The position numbers were made by a program, and so were the translations under genes. From Mnemiopsis leidyi (lineage: Eukaryota > Ctenophora > Tentaculata > Lobata > Bolinopsidae), in contig JH152964.1 in the NCBI GenBank assembly GCA_000226015.1, positions 2,500 through 28,411 on the forward strand: a DNA stretch of 25,912 bases. Reading direction: 5' to 3'. Position 1 is the first letter of the stretch, and the number at the start of each line of letters is the position of its first letter. This document shows positions 1 to 23,852 of the stretch, piece by piece. The notes under the pieces were generated by a model. It made no database searches. It had not been told where the DNA came from and saw nothing but the letters and a program-made list of their open reading frames with translations.

Positions 1-106
1 GAAGTTCCAGTATTAATATCATTCAATTACGGCTAATTGGTTTTCATATGTTTTTTTAAATGTTGAACACGAAGTTAATTTAAGTTTAATTGAAATTTAA
101 AATTTA

Positions 107-392
<286 letters not shown>

Positions 393-502
393 TAAACTAA
401 CAGCTAGACTGTTGAAAAAGTTAAGTGACCATGAAAAAACCTTAATTGATTGTGGCTCATGACCATCAAAATCTCATGATTACATATGAGACTTCGACTA
501 AC

Positions 503-582
503 CTATGTTTACGAGTTTGATTCCATCATCAGTTAGAATTTTCAGGCCAATCCCAATGTTCTCCATCATTTGCATTTTAATC
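503..582 (-). CDS. Filamin-like gene, coding exon 3
   Basis: 80 nt. The acceptor is TTTCTTTACAG and the donor is GTTAGT. It encodes IKMQMMENIGIGLKIL followed by TDDGIKLVNI, the CH1 segment that precedes the filamin (N/S)-ED-IVDGN motif. That next motif is not visible in 1-502, so the following exon is off the window. Confidence 0.85.
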
Positions 583-1863
583 CTGTAAAGAAATCCCTTA
601 AGCAGATAACCAGAGTAATAAATAAAGGATGAACAAGAATTGCAATCGCTAGTTCGGGATTTTAAGTGTCCCCATGATTTCCCTTGCCCAAAACGAGAGT
701 TTAACACACGCCATCAAATTTACTTAAAAGGTAGGTATGTGTACACGTAACGTCCACACGACAAAAAGCTAGTTTTAAAATAAATGTGAACAAGCTATGT
801 AGCTATGTAGCTATTTTGCAACCACACCCCCCTCGCTCATTAGTCATTAGTCCGTCTCAATGCAAAATAGTGCTGAATGCACCAAAAAGCATGAGATGGC
901 AAAATCCAAGATTTTGGTCTAATTACCATGCACGTGTTACAACCCTTTAGACCTTGTTATTATATGAAAACTTCGGAAAAATTATCAGAAAACTTTAACA
1001 GCAAAATTTTGGTGGTTCATCCAGCAGACAATCATTCGTCCTGAATCCGCCAGTATTGGCTCGAATTGGCCGCAAGTTTGCCAGCTAACTGAGTCCAGGG
1101 GAATCCGCCTGGTGTTGGCCGTGAACTGAAGAACGTGTTCCCAAGGCGATCGTTTGCCAGCAGAAAATTTTCCATTCGCTGCTAACTCCTTCTCGTTCGC
1201 TGCAAACATTTTCCCAAAATCAATTGTTCACCAGCAGACAATCGTTGCCAATTTTCTGCTGCTGAACCATTGCCTTGCAAACATATTCACCAGTTTGCGG
1301 CAAACACCAGGCAGATTCCCCCAAACTCCAGCAGAGTCCCCGAGGATTTGCAGCGAACAATCTTCTGCCAGAAAAACTGCCATAAGTTTTACCTAGGTTT
1401 TTTTGTGTAACGTGTAGGAGAAGCATGTTGGGTGAGCAACTCTACCAGGTTGATCAGGTTCACACCATCTTTTAACCCTACCTGAAATATAAAAATAATA
1501 ATTTTATCAAATTGGCCTTCAAAGGTATGCCATTGCTCATTGCTATTTCGTCAAAGTTTGTCAGACATTTATTGAAATAGGTGTTTACAAATTATGCATG
1601 GACAGTTGCGCTGGATCCCTGCTAACAGTAAAACGATAAGACTGCTTTGAAATAGAGTAATTAAATACTCTATCACAACTAAAACAAGCAACATTTTGAA
1701 TTCAAAATCACTTTAAATGCAATCAAAAACAAACCTGCAGATCTTCAATTTCCAGGCTTCTAGGCTTGAGTTGTTGATTACACCATCGAGTGAATGTCTT
1801 CCGCTGGATTTGAGCCCATTCTGGAAGTTCAGCCTGGAAGTTTTCTTCTTCAGAGTCACTCAT
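503..1863 (-). CDS. Filamin-like actin-binding (CH1) protein, 5' three exons, gene continues off left edge
   Basis: Three exons join in phase into the N-terminus of an actin-binding calponin-homology domain: 1735-1863, 1393-1481 and 503-582. Seen: a short acidic leader (MSDSEEENFQ), then the CH1 signature TFTRWCNQQL, then DLQ joined to VGLKDGVNLINLVELL across the first intron, then MQMMENIGIGLKIL and DDGIKLVNIG. This order and spacing match the first CH domain of filamins, which crosslink F-actin and link it to membrane receptors. Alpha-actinin, spectrin and plectin share the fold, but the TFTRWCN start and the KLVNI end are closest to filamin. Junctions are phase 0 and phase 2 with GT-AG ends. 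The rest of CH1, CH2 and any immunoglobulin-like repeats must lie beyond the left edge, so filamin itself is likely but unproven. Confidence 0.85.
583..1392 (-). other. Intron 2 of the filamin-like gene
   Basis: 810-bp intron with GT-AG ends. Positions about 985-1390 contain scattered short repeated words (CAGCAGACAATC near 1022 and 1232; TTCGCTGC and TTGCAAAC variants near 1180, 1195 and 1275), suggesting an old degenerate tandem repeat. No exon or RNA gene was seen. Confidence 0.6.
1393..1481 (-). CDS. Filamin-like gene, coding exon 2
   Basis: 89 nt: 29 codons plus two bases. The acceptor is ATATTTCAG and the donor is GTAAAA. It encodes the CH1 helix (GLKDGVNLINLVELL), equivalent to the filamin segment around LSDGLRLIALLEVL, followed by a short basic loop (PTRYTKKP). 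The split codon AG/G gives Arg when joined to exon 3. Confidence 0.85.
1735..1863 (-). CDS. Filamin-like gene, coding exon 1
   Basis: 43 codons. The ATG at 1863-1861 is followed by an acidic stretch and the first CH1 helix (RKTFTRWCNQQLKP). The exon ends in phase 0 at CTGCAG before donor GTTTGT. The ATG is chosen because the reading continues straight into the domain; no other in-frame start was checked upstream, and an upstream non-coding exon cannot be excluded. Confidence 0.85.
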
Positions 1864-2267
1864 AGCTTCTGCGGATTTAGTTTTGTAGTTTAGATTGCTT
1901 CACTAACATGGCAGGAAATCGTTTCTTTTGACTTACTTGAGTTTTTAACACTTATTAGGTATTACCTTCCTCAGCCGGTATAACAATGGCACCCTAATCT
2001 TGCTCAAATATGATAGTAAGTAAGTAAGTAATAATTATGACATAACATCATCACATATTATATCTATTTAAAATTTCAAAGCACTCAATGGAAAAAAATA
2101 GGAAAACCTAAAACTTCCCATCTACATTTAATAAATAACTAGAAATAAACAAAAATGTTAGCTATACTTTCCAGTAGAACTTAGATTGATAAGCGATTTT
2201 TAGCAACAAAGGGATGGGACAAAAGATATTCATTATGTTTCTCTTTATTTGTAACATAATTTGGTCC
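1864..2267. other. Upstream region of the filamin-like gene
   Basis: 5' flank of the minus-strand filamin-like gene. AT-rich, with a short AAGT/AGTA microsatellite near 2014-2030. I see no clear TATA box or other promoter element. Confidence 0.4.
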
Positions 2268-2730
2268 TTAAATTCTTCCTACAACTTCACTTGACACATT
2301 CCAATAATGTAGAATATTAACTTCATATTTAGAGATCCTATCATTCTCAAAACTCTCCAACCCAATTTTAAAGTTTAATACAGATGTGGAGTTCTTAACT
2401 TCTGAAGGAAGCTTGTTCCAGAATGGAAAAACTCGCTCCGGGAGAAAAGAACTCTGAACATTCCTTACTTTAGAAGCACTCTTACAACATCTATTGGATG
2501 ACACAAGATTGAGACCAGATCTGTTCATTCTGAACAAACCTTGCCCATACTCAGTCAAGCCACTAGTTGCTTTGAAAGCTTCGATAAGGTCCCCATGTAT
2601 TCGCCGCTCAGCCAGGTGAACATCAAAACTCTTAGACTTTCATGCCCATCCATGACCCCACAGACCAGATCTTGCTAGGCTGTGCAATAGATAACTGTCC
2701 AGGTCAGTACCCATGTGCTCCATGAGTCCA
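2268..2730 (-). mobile_element. 3' remnant of a non-LTR retrotransposon reverse transcriptase ORF
   Basis: The minus strand reads openly from 2639 to the stop at 2268 (124 codons). It contains HLAERRIHGDLIEAFKATSG, then NVQSSFLPERVFPFWNKLPS and EVKNSTSVLNFKIGLE. The pattern RR-x-x-GDLIE-x-FK, followed after about 60 residues by F-x-x-R-x-x-x-WN-x-LP-x-E-V, is the typical C-terminal end of ORF2 in CR1/Jockey/L2-type LINEs. The same frame continues upstream to about 2730 but is broken by a TGA at 2642-2640. No endonuclease or RT core motifs are nearby, so this is a 5'-truncated, inactive copy. The exact LINE clade cannot be fixed by eye. Confidence 0.8.
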
Positions 2731-4010
2731 TGACAAGCCTTAATTATTCAATTATCTGCAAGTTATAATTGTTTAATTATTGCGATACCTCCTAGCCTTT
2801 TAACGCAGAGACTATGTAGAAGTGTAAGCTGCAGGGGCAACTCGTGTGGGTACTTGGGTACTCAGATGTACCCATAGAACTTGAAAACTGTTACCATTAA
2901 CTTTTATTAATAAAAAATCTCAGCCATAATTAATTTATTGCATTCGAATATCATTGCGCTAATGTGGGAGCGCGCAGCAATTTGTTTTGACCTCAAAATC
3001 GGATTACGAATCAAGAGTTGCTCGCGTGGGTGCTGAAAATACCCAAGATCTCAAATTTTACACGTAAATTGCAATGGGGGTCGGCGGCTCGTGAAATTGA
3101 CGTTTTATGTGTAATTACAGGCAGCGTAGGTATATGAATGTACCAACCATGACGCCATAATGTCTACGAAGTTTTAAAGTTGTACATTTTCAAGTGCGTA
3201 GGTCGGCCGACTCTAAGATTTGGCATACTTGTTCTTATGGACGCGCGCTACAATGTTTTGACGCAATTTGCACGTGCTACAAGCAAGCAAAGTTTGCACA
3301 TGTTAAAGCGCCTCAAATGTTAAAAACTTTGAAGCGTTGTAACTCTGATTCCTTTTGTACATTTTACTTCAAATTTTCAGGTTATCTTGCCAGGTGTACG
3401 AATTAGTACCAGCAGAAAAATAGGAATCTAATTCGAAAGATGCTGCATGCACGTGCCTTCAGTATTTTGTACGATCAAATTGTGATGGCTGATTCGACAT
3501 AACATAGTTCAGATCAAAAATCTAAAAATTGAATGACAGCGAATTTGCCATTTAGCATTCTAGCATTTCATGTTTTGCAGAAATTGGCATCACAAACACC
3601 GATATTATTGGTCTTATGGAATTCCTTTCAAACGACAAAAATTATCGTTTAAGTGCCTTCTGGTGTGTTGTAGACCCTCTTTAATTGCCGGGCGGCGCCT
3701 ACAGCGGGGCCACCGGCAGTTGCCAAGCCCCCCAAACCCCCCGAGCGGCCGTCACTAGTACCCACCTGTGCCGGGTCCAGTCACTCACGAGCCGCCTCTG
3801 GTAAGCTGTGAAGTTATGAGCAACAAACCGCCTCTTTTTTGCATGCTCTTCAGCTCACTTAAGTAAACTCTTTTGATAGCTGATGTTTGTATCAGTTCAA
3901 TAAATGATGACAGATGTTTGTCCAAAGTTAATCCCTACCCAGTAGCAGTAGCAGTACTTAAATCTTAATGCCTTATACAGTTATTATTGAAGGAATATTT
4001 AATGCTTATA
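2731..4010. other. Intergenic DNA with a GC-rich patch
   Basis: No convincing gene. The short ORFs here lack recognisable motifs. Positions about 3680-3800 form a GC-rich island in AT-rich surroundings (GGCGGCGCCTACAGCGGGGC and following). It does not translate into anything I recognise and may be a fragment of another mobile element. Confidence 0.4.
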
Positions 4011-4457
4011 TTATTCACCTAACCAGGTGCTTAGGCCACACTACTACGCGGGCATAAGGGCTCTGGTTAGAGCAATTTGTATTAAGTCAATGAATAGTAT
4101 TATTAAAGAAACACATTATGTTTAGGTAGATGGGTAAAACATCTAAGAAGAAAGGAATCCTTAACATTTTGGACCTTTACGAATCTATGGATGCTAGGTA
4201 ATTTTTCAACAAGAAAATACATTGCTTTTCATATGAATCATTTTGTTTTTAATCATTATGGTTATTAATCATTATGGGAATATGAAATTATTGATTATGC
4301 AATATGCAAACTACGGAAAAACAATTTTTATGTGGGAGGTAAAACACTTGACAAAAAACATGAAAACTTTTAAATAACAATATCAGTTAGTTGAAGTAGT
4401 CCATCTCTCTTGAATAATTGTGCTTCACAGTATTGAAAGACCGGTTTATAAGTCTGT

Positions 4458-4567
4458 TCAACGGGCGATGCGCGTCTAGAAATTCTTCGCCAGGCCAGAA
4501 TTTCTGTCGCCAGGCCAGAAATGCGTGAGAGCGCGTGATGGCCGCGACAGTAGGTTATCAACCTACA
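4458..4567. mobile_element. Short non-autonomous element, 110 bp, with 10-bp flanking direct repeats
   Basis: The unit starts TCAACGGGCGATGCGCG and ends CAGTAGGTTATCAACCTACA. It is flanked by the identical 10-mer ATAAGTCTGT at 4448-4457 and 4568-4577, which looks like a target-site duplication. It contains an internal direct repeat TCGCCAGGCCAGAA and ends in a small palindrome (TAGGTTATCAACCTA). The same sequence recurs, partly inverted, at 5196-5366. Confidence 0.65.
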
Positions 4568-4759
4568 ATAAGTCTGTGCAAAATCTAATACATAATATAA
4601 AATAATTTCTATTTTTGATCTAATTATTGATTATGCTTTGCAAAAATCATCATTTCCCCCATTCGCTTGGTTCACATGAGGGTTCCTAATAAATTGGCGA
4701 AGAAAATTTTATTTTAGTACAAGCAAATATCGAAATCTAGACTGTAACTACATCCATGT

Positions 4760-5616
4760 TTGACGAGATGATATCTGTCTAACGCGAACGTTCTGACGAA
4801 ACGTTAAAGAGCAGCAAGGAGAGCAGCAAGCTGTGAGCAGCGCTCGAGTTTGCTACACGTTGCATAGCCCTGCTGCGCGCGAATTTTTGAAAAAGTTTTT
4901 TGAAAAGGGTCACAACGTGAGACAATGGACAAGCTCGAGTCGGGTAACACCTCGAACGCGAAAACATCTATGCACAAAAGCTACTCCTGTGGAGTGAAAC
5001 AATCGCCACTCCTATTGAAAGAAATTTTGAGCATAATGCTATCGTTGCTCGCACGTTTAACTTGCATTGTCGAAGTGTTGCTAAGCCAATCGTACAGCAG
5101 CTTGTCGAGGTGTTACCCGACCCGCGCGCGGCTCGCAGTTTTCTGCTCTCTTACAGGATATCATCTGGACAAACAGCAGCGCGCACTGCACCCTCTTAAC
5201 GGGCAATGCGCGTTTAGAATTTTTTTGTGAGAGCGCGTCGATGGTTGTAGGTTGATAACCTACTGTCGCGGCCATCACGCGCTGTCACGCATTTCTGGCC
5301 GAAGAAATTCTAGACGCGCATCGCCCGTTGAGTCGATGGCCGCGACAGTAGGTTATCAACCTTCAATGCACCCTTCTGTCGTTTTATTCCCATGAATGAG
5401 GGTCGAACAATTGTCTGACTTTGTCCGACCCTCATTCGAAGCGAAGAATAAAATGACGATGAAAAGGGTCAAAACTGAAAACGTGAAACAATTGACAATG
5501 CATGATGCAACAGCTTGTTGCTCTCCTGGCTTGCTACACGTTGCATAGCCCTGCTGCCGCGAAGCGGCAGCCTCCGGCGCGCGCGACATTTCGTTAGACG
5601 GATATCATCTCGTCAA
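4760..5616. mobile_element. 857-bp element with 25-bp terminal inverted repeats
   Basis: TTGACGAGATGATATCTGTC and the following bases at 4760-4784 are the reverse complement, with one mismatch, of CGTTAGACGGATATCATCTC and following at 5592-5616. A partial internal copy (GGATATCATCTGGACAA) lies at about 5157, and a decayed copy at about 6006-6045. An inner inverted pair (CGAGTCGGGTAACACCTCGA near 4936 and its complement near 5105) nests within. No transposase is encoded, so this is MITE-like or foldback-like. The 5196-5366 element lies inside it. No clear target-site duplication was found at the outer ends. Confidence 0.6.
5196..5366. mobile_element. Foldback (palindromic) copy of the 110-bp element family
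   Basis: An imperfect large palindrome. The left arm begins AACGGGCAATGCGCGT and the right arm ends ACGCGCATCGCCCGTT. The arms meet at GTAGGTTGATAACCTAC (5247-5263), and a direct-orientation tail (GGCCGCGACAGTAGGTTATC) follows. The unit is bracketed by the near-identical TGCACCCTCTT (5187-5197) and TGCACCCTTCT (5367-5377), again like a target-site duplication. The transcript or single strand would fold into a long hairpin. Confidence 0.65.
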
Positions 5617-6694
5617 GCGCAACAGGGCTCTGGTTAGAGCAAGGTAACTCAGTTTTAATTATTGGTTACGATTGCACGGCAGCGCGAACCATCTGCATCG
5701 TCCCTTTTTATTTTCGAATGAGAGTCGGACATATAAGTCATAAGTCAGACAAGTTTACGACTTCACCTAACCAGGTACATATGCCGCGCGCATAAGGTTG
5801 CCTGAGGACCTCAGGCTTAAAGTTGCTTTCGGAGGGAAACCTAGAGAGAGCCGCGCAGCGCCTGGTAAGCAAAAGGGCTTTGGTTAGAGCAATCTAGTTC
5901 TACTACAGTACGAAAATAAGCACTGCGGGATCGGAGGGAAACGTTGACAGTATAGAGCAACGCAGCGCCCGGTAAAGCTGAACGAGAACGGTAGATTGAT
6001 ATAATTTCGTTAAGGTAGCCGTAGACGGATATTAATATAATCTCGTAAATATCATATGGATCCTTGGACCTAGATATAATCGTGCAATCGAATCCCTGGC
6101 TATAAGTATAAAAAACAAGTAAGACGAGTTTCTCTATTCATTAATTGAAATATATACAGAACAAAACCACGTAAGTTAAAATTAACTGGTATTTTGTAAG
6201 AAATTAAAATTTGAGCCATTTTCATTCTAATTCTATCAATATTTTCCCTATGATAACGCAAACAAAATTTTGCAGGTTGGTCTTGGCTTTACTCATCTAT
6301 ATTCCAATTTTCGCCGAGAGTTGTCCTATATGAAACAAACATTTAAAAATTTTAACAGTCATAGTGAGTACTTATGGATTTTTGAGATGAATCTTATCGG
6401 AACATTCGATTTAGAGGATTAACATTAATGCTATAATATAATATCAAGTATGGCGGATTGGCTCAGCAACATAATGGTTGACTTGTAGTTCAGTTGTTGT
6501 AATCAATGACATAAAATTAAAGTTGATAAACTCGTAATGTTAAATTTTAAGACCATTCGCAAGGTTTGGTAAATTACATTTAATAACTTTCTGATCTTGA
6601 TCTTTAATGCATATGCATTAATACATTTAATGCATATGCAAAATAATAAGGAGTAAAGGTGTAAAAATTCCTTAAAATCAAAATTAACTGCTCG

Positions 6695-6770
6695 ACTGAA
6701 AGTCCGGATATAACTATAAGTCCGGATTTTACTGAAAGTCCGGATATAACTATAAGTCCGGATATAACTG
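6695..6770. repeat. AAGTCCGGATATAACT tandem repeat
   Basis: Four copies of AAGTCCGGAT(ATAACT), alternating ACTGAAAGTCC and ACTATAAGTCC starts, so the higher-order period is about 36-38 bp. No coding reading. Confidence 0.85.
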
Positions 6771-7507
6771 TAATTCCAATGACAGATTTAATGACACTTT
6801 CTTGCCCATAGCTGCTTCAATAACATCCTTTACTTCTATTAGTAATACCAAGTTACTATTGACATCGTGCATTTGTGACAGTAGCCTAAGAGTAAGAGTC
6901 AAGTTAATAACATGATGAATTGCTATATAAAAATCAGCCGGATGATATACTGTTTCAATCTTTAAATGATTTCAAACAAGAGAAATTAAATGTAAACCTT
7001 TAACTTGACATAAAACAAAAGTTGAAGTAAAAATATATTTGTACAAGCAAGTATGATGCAAGAAAACAGCAGAAAAGCATTTTTAGACTCTAGCATGTCA
7101 ATGACTTCCTAACCACTAGAAAATTATCAATATCAACTCTGTTACTTTAACCAACCAGAACAACATAACTACATGTGTGAGTGTGTCAGTTGATGATTGA
7201 TGCGTAAGGAACCATAAGATATGTCATTTATCTTGCATAAGTTTTTTCAAATCACTTTCGTGAATACAGCTTCTAATAAACTTAATAAATTCAGAATTCA
7301 ATTTACACGCTTCTTAATCATTGAGATATTCTTATCGCAAAGTCAGACGAATGCTCTTTGTAAACGAAAAAAAGCTTGATAAATATTACATTCAGTGTCA
7401 TCACTGTAATTCAAGTGCAATATTTCTTTATTGCATCGAATCTGAATCACAACGAACTTTTTATAATCAACTCGAAATTTCGTTGCTATATCGGTACCCA
7501 TTACATA

Positions 7508-7513
7508 TTTATT
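7508..7513 (-). terminator. Candidate poly(A) signal for Abl
   Basis: TTTATT on the plus strand gives AATAAA on the transcript strand, about 515 nt beyond the Abl stop codon. Another AATAAA lies at 7427-7432, and one overlaps the end of the coding region. Which is used cannot be told from sequence. Confidence 0.3.
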
Positions 7514-8028
7514 TAAGCCTGTCGTAACATAACAGCATTTACAGCAAACATATATGTTTATATACATTTTGCTAATCTTTACATTTACGGGCAAGAGGAA
7601 ATCTAGGTACGTGGTTTGTCACTTTCAGGCTTAATGTTCCCTGGTCTGAGCTATAATAAGGTTTTATAAATTCCCATAACATCAAGGTCGATCAATCAAC
7701 GTGATATATAATTATAAAACTTTAAAAAACAATGATCAAGGTTTAACACTAGATTAACAAACGCTCTGAACATATCGAAATATCCCGGTTCTTTCCAGAG
7801 ACATATAATCCCTCACCAAAATTGTCTTAAACTTTTATAAAAATAACGTTAGGGTTTATACAGTTCACTTGATGAGTGAAAATGAGGTTTATATATCGGA
7901 CAGACAACGGCAAACACATCCTTCGGCTTTCCGGTTCTTGGCTTTTGCACATACTTATTGAAGCGAAACACAACTTGATTTCACCGATTTTGGGTAACAG
8001 AAAACTAGACAGGACTTCAAGTCCAGCC

Positions 8029-21307
<13,279 letters not shown>

Positions 21308-22788
21308 CTGAAAATACAGGGAGTTAAGAATGGGGCGGATCACACTCAAAATGTACAGAAAGAAAGCAAGGCTGAAAAGACTGTACGGTTCCCCTACTTT
21401 GCGAATTACGACAAACAGACGGAAGTGAAATATATGAGTACAGAAATGCACTAGAAGAGCGCGAAATCTTGATAAAGAAGTGGAAAATGGAAAGCAGCAA
21501 ATTAGGGTCTTAGAAAATATTGTTTTGAGGGGACACTGTAATACACTATACAATCTGGTAAGTGTTAATACACTTTGACGTAGAGATACTGGACATTTTT
21601 GGTATGTGGGTTTGCTCGTCCAGCAGTAGTGTTTAATCATTCTCCATTCACCTTAATTTCACATACTTCCACGTTCCAAATCATCAGGTAACTACTAGAA
21701 CTGACTACCAATGAACAGCTGTAAAATCTTTCCATAATCGGAATACTAACAGATCACACAGTAAATATACCAGCCTACATAAATTTCTTATTTTTAAAAT
21801 CTTGAGTCATGACTGACTTAATGCTCATAGAACTTGAAATTAGATAGAGTCACTCAGTAAGACACATTCATTATTTGAACGCTAACTACTAGCTCTCCTA
21901 ACCGCTACCCACATGATATCAAATACCAGAGCATGTTGCAACGTTCCAGTTGAATGATCACACCTGTACACACAGTCATTGGACAGTCATTGGACAGTCA
22001 GCGGTGACGTCATCAACCGTGCCAGTTAGTGATCGTTGGGTACATTTAAGATTAGCTCACACCGACAAATTCAAAAGTACCAGAGACGAATTGTTCAGAA
22101 CGTAGCAGGGTTTGTAGGAGGAGGATAATTGTCTTCACTAGATGTCAAGAGCGGAGTGTGACATCATGTCTGCAAATAGAACTGTTTTTTCTACAACAGC
22201 ACTACAGTACATAAACAAGCCAGACGACGCACAAATTTTCTAAGAATTTTTCTGTTCAAATTATTACACATAATATGTCCAGATTGCATCATGTACATCC
22301 CCTGTACATTAGTGTTTTAAATGTGTAGCGTCATACACAAATACAAAAACGGGAGAGGGAGGGAGAGAGAGAGAGCTTGAAATATGTGTCTAGCATTTCG
22401 AGTTGAAGCACAAAAAGTGGAACAAGGCATACCGTAGAGAGCTCGAGTTTTCGTGTAAGCGCAAATTATTAGTCTGCATGAAACAGTGAAGCAGTGTGTA
22501 TAATTAAAGTCACATCGCATTTAGGACACTGTGTAATCTAAGACTTACGTTATTGGATACAGCTAGAGTCGGTGAATCAATTGATCCTGCATTTTAAGCG
22601 TTCATAATCACAAAGTATGAGCGGTCGGAATTCATCGTTTTGTAATCTTCCGTGCAGTTCAAACGGTAATATCTAATTTCCACAGAAGGAGTTTGTAATT
22701 CGTATGTGGTATTGTAAAAGTCATGCCATCCACCTTAGAGTAACATTACTCTGCAGTGTAAGGACACAAAATCAGCCATGGTTCGATC

Positions 22789-23010
22789 AAATTTGATGTT
22801 ACTCATATCTCGATACCTGCTTATTACCAAATTTGATGTTACTCATATCTCGATACCTGCTTATAACCAAATGTGCTGTATCCCATATCTAGATACCTGC
22901 TTAGTGCTTATTACCAAATGTGATGTTTCTCATATCTCAATACCTGCTTATTACCAAATGTGATGTTTCTCATATCTCGATACCTGCTTATAACCAAATG
23001 TGCTGTTTAC
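22789..23010. repeat. 40-bp tandem repeat, about 5.5 copies
   Basis: Unit AAATTTGATGTTACTCATAT followed by CTCGATACCTGCTTATTACC. Copies start at about 22789, 22829, 22869 (47 bp, with a 7-bp insertion), 22916, 22956 and 22996 (partial). Later copies share AAATGTGATGTTTCT or AAATGTGCTGT variants. Confidence 0.92.
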
Positions 23011-23431
23011 ATCATGATTGCCAACATGTTGCGTAACGTGATACATATAACCCCAGACTTTCTACAAACCTTTAAGAAAGCCGAAATTCCAAAACTTTTT
23101 AAGTCCAGACGGAATAACCTTCTTATCATAACAAGTGATGTTACTTAGCAGCAGTATAACAGAGTGTACATTGTTGTTACACATTCTCTTCGCTTGATTC
23201 GATTAGCTGATCTCGTGTAAATCGACAGCACGATAATTAGGCGATTAGGCGTAAAATGTTGTGAAATGTTAAACGTGTTGTTATAACTGCTGTGAAATGT
23301 TTAAAGTGACATCGCAATTATTGGCGGTGTTAAGAGTTGAGCAGTTTTTATTGGAGCAGGTCCGCTAAACCAGACTAAAATAGTGCAATAAACCAGCAGT
23401 GTACAAGAAACGGTGTAGAGAGTACACCAGT

Positions 23432-23527
23432 ACAGTATAGTACTATAGTACGTTTACACAGGACAGTATAGTACTATAGTCCATTTACACAGGACAGTAA
23501 TATAGTACTATAGTTCGTGTACAGAGG
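23432..23527. repeat. 31-bp tandem repeat, three copies
   Basis: ACAGTATAGTACTATAGTAC followed by GTTTACACAGG at 23432, 23463 and 23494 (the last 34 bp). Each copy contains the palindrome TATAGTACTATA. Confidence 0.9.
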
Positions 23528-23773
23528 TCTGCTAGGTTGAATGTATTTCTAATCTCGAGCTATATGTACGACACATTCCAGGCTAAAGGGACACTCACAC
23601 AAAACCAGAACAATCACTAAATTACCCGCTCTACTGCCCTTGGTGCTAATTCATTATCAGCACAGCTGCAATGCATGCACCCTGCGATATTTTAAGAGAG
23701 AGAGTGTTATTCACACTGTAACACTGACATTGTCAGTCCCGCATTGATATCCTCTGACGATATCATCTTAGTT

Positions 23774-23852
23774 TCATGTAACGTTTATAGATCGTTACAT
23801 TGTTTCGTAACGCGTTACATGTTCCACGTTTCCCGGGGTAACATGTAACGCA
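23774..23852. repeat. Cluster of GTAACG/CGTTAC inverted motifs
   Basis: Repeated TGTAACG and CGTTACA words in both orientations, including the 12-bp perfect palindrome GTAACGCGTTAC (23807-23818), and GGTAACATGTAACG at about 23837. It can form alternative hairpins. Confidence 0.6.

Larger units (their letters stand above)
4010..6060. repeat. Cluster of nested non-autonomous repeat elements
   Basis: A roughly 2-kb block of CpG-containing sequence built from interspersed copies of a few short families. TTCACCTAACCAGGT occurs at about 4013 and 5763. (G)GGCTCTGGTTAGAGCAA occurs at about 4060 and 5624, with a variant at 5875. TACACGTTGCATAGCCCTGC occurs at about 4854 and 5534. TCGGAGGGAAAC followed by GCAGCGCC-GGTAA occurs at about 5829 and 5931. 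Foldback and TIR units inside the block are listed separately. No transposase ORF is present, so these would be mobilised in trans or are dead. Confidence 0.75.
6061..8028. other. Region between the repeat cluster and the Abl stop codon
   Basis: AT-rich with no recognisable gene. It holds an 18-bp perfect palindrome at 6604-6621 (TTAATGCATATGCATTAA) with a half copy at about 6627, and the AAGTCCGGAT repeat at 6695-6770. The right part (about 7500-8028) is probably the Abl 3' untranslated region. Confidence 0.5.

Noticed and set aside
3194..3758. Short plus-strand ORFs
   Set aside because: No motif, no start context or splice partners; composition is that of intergenic DNA.
4060..4080. Possible tRNA gene from GGCTCTGGTTAGAGCAA
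   Set aside because: Only the D-arm-like hairpin is present; no anticodon arm or T-loop at proper spacing, and the motif recurs as part of a repeat family.
5356..5589. 77-residue minus-strand ORF
   Set aside because: Lies within the TIR element and repeat units; no transposase motif, no similarity recognised.
22789..23010. CRISPR-like array of regularly spaced repeats
   Set aside because: Repeats are contiguous with no unique spacers and the locus is eukaryotic.
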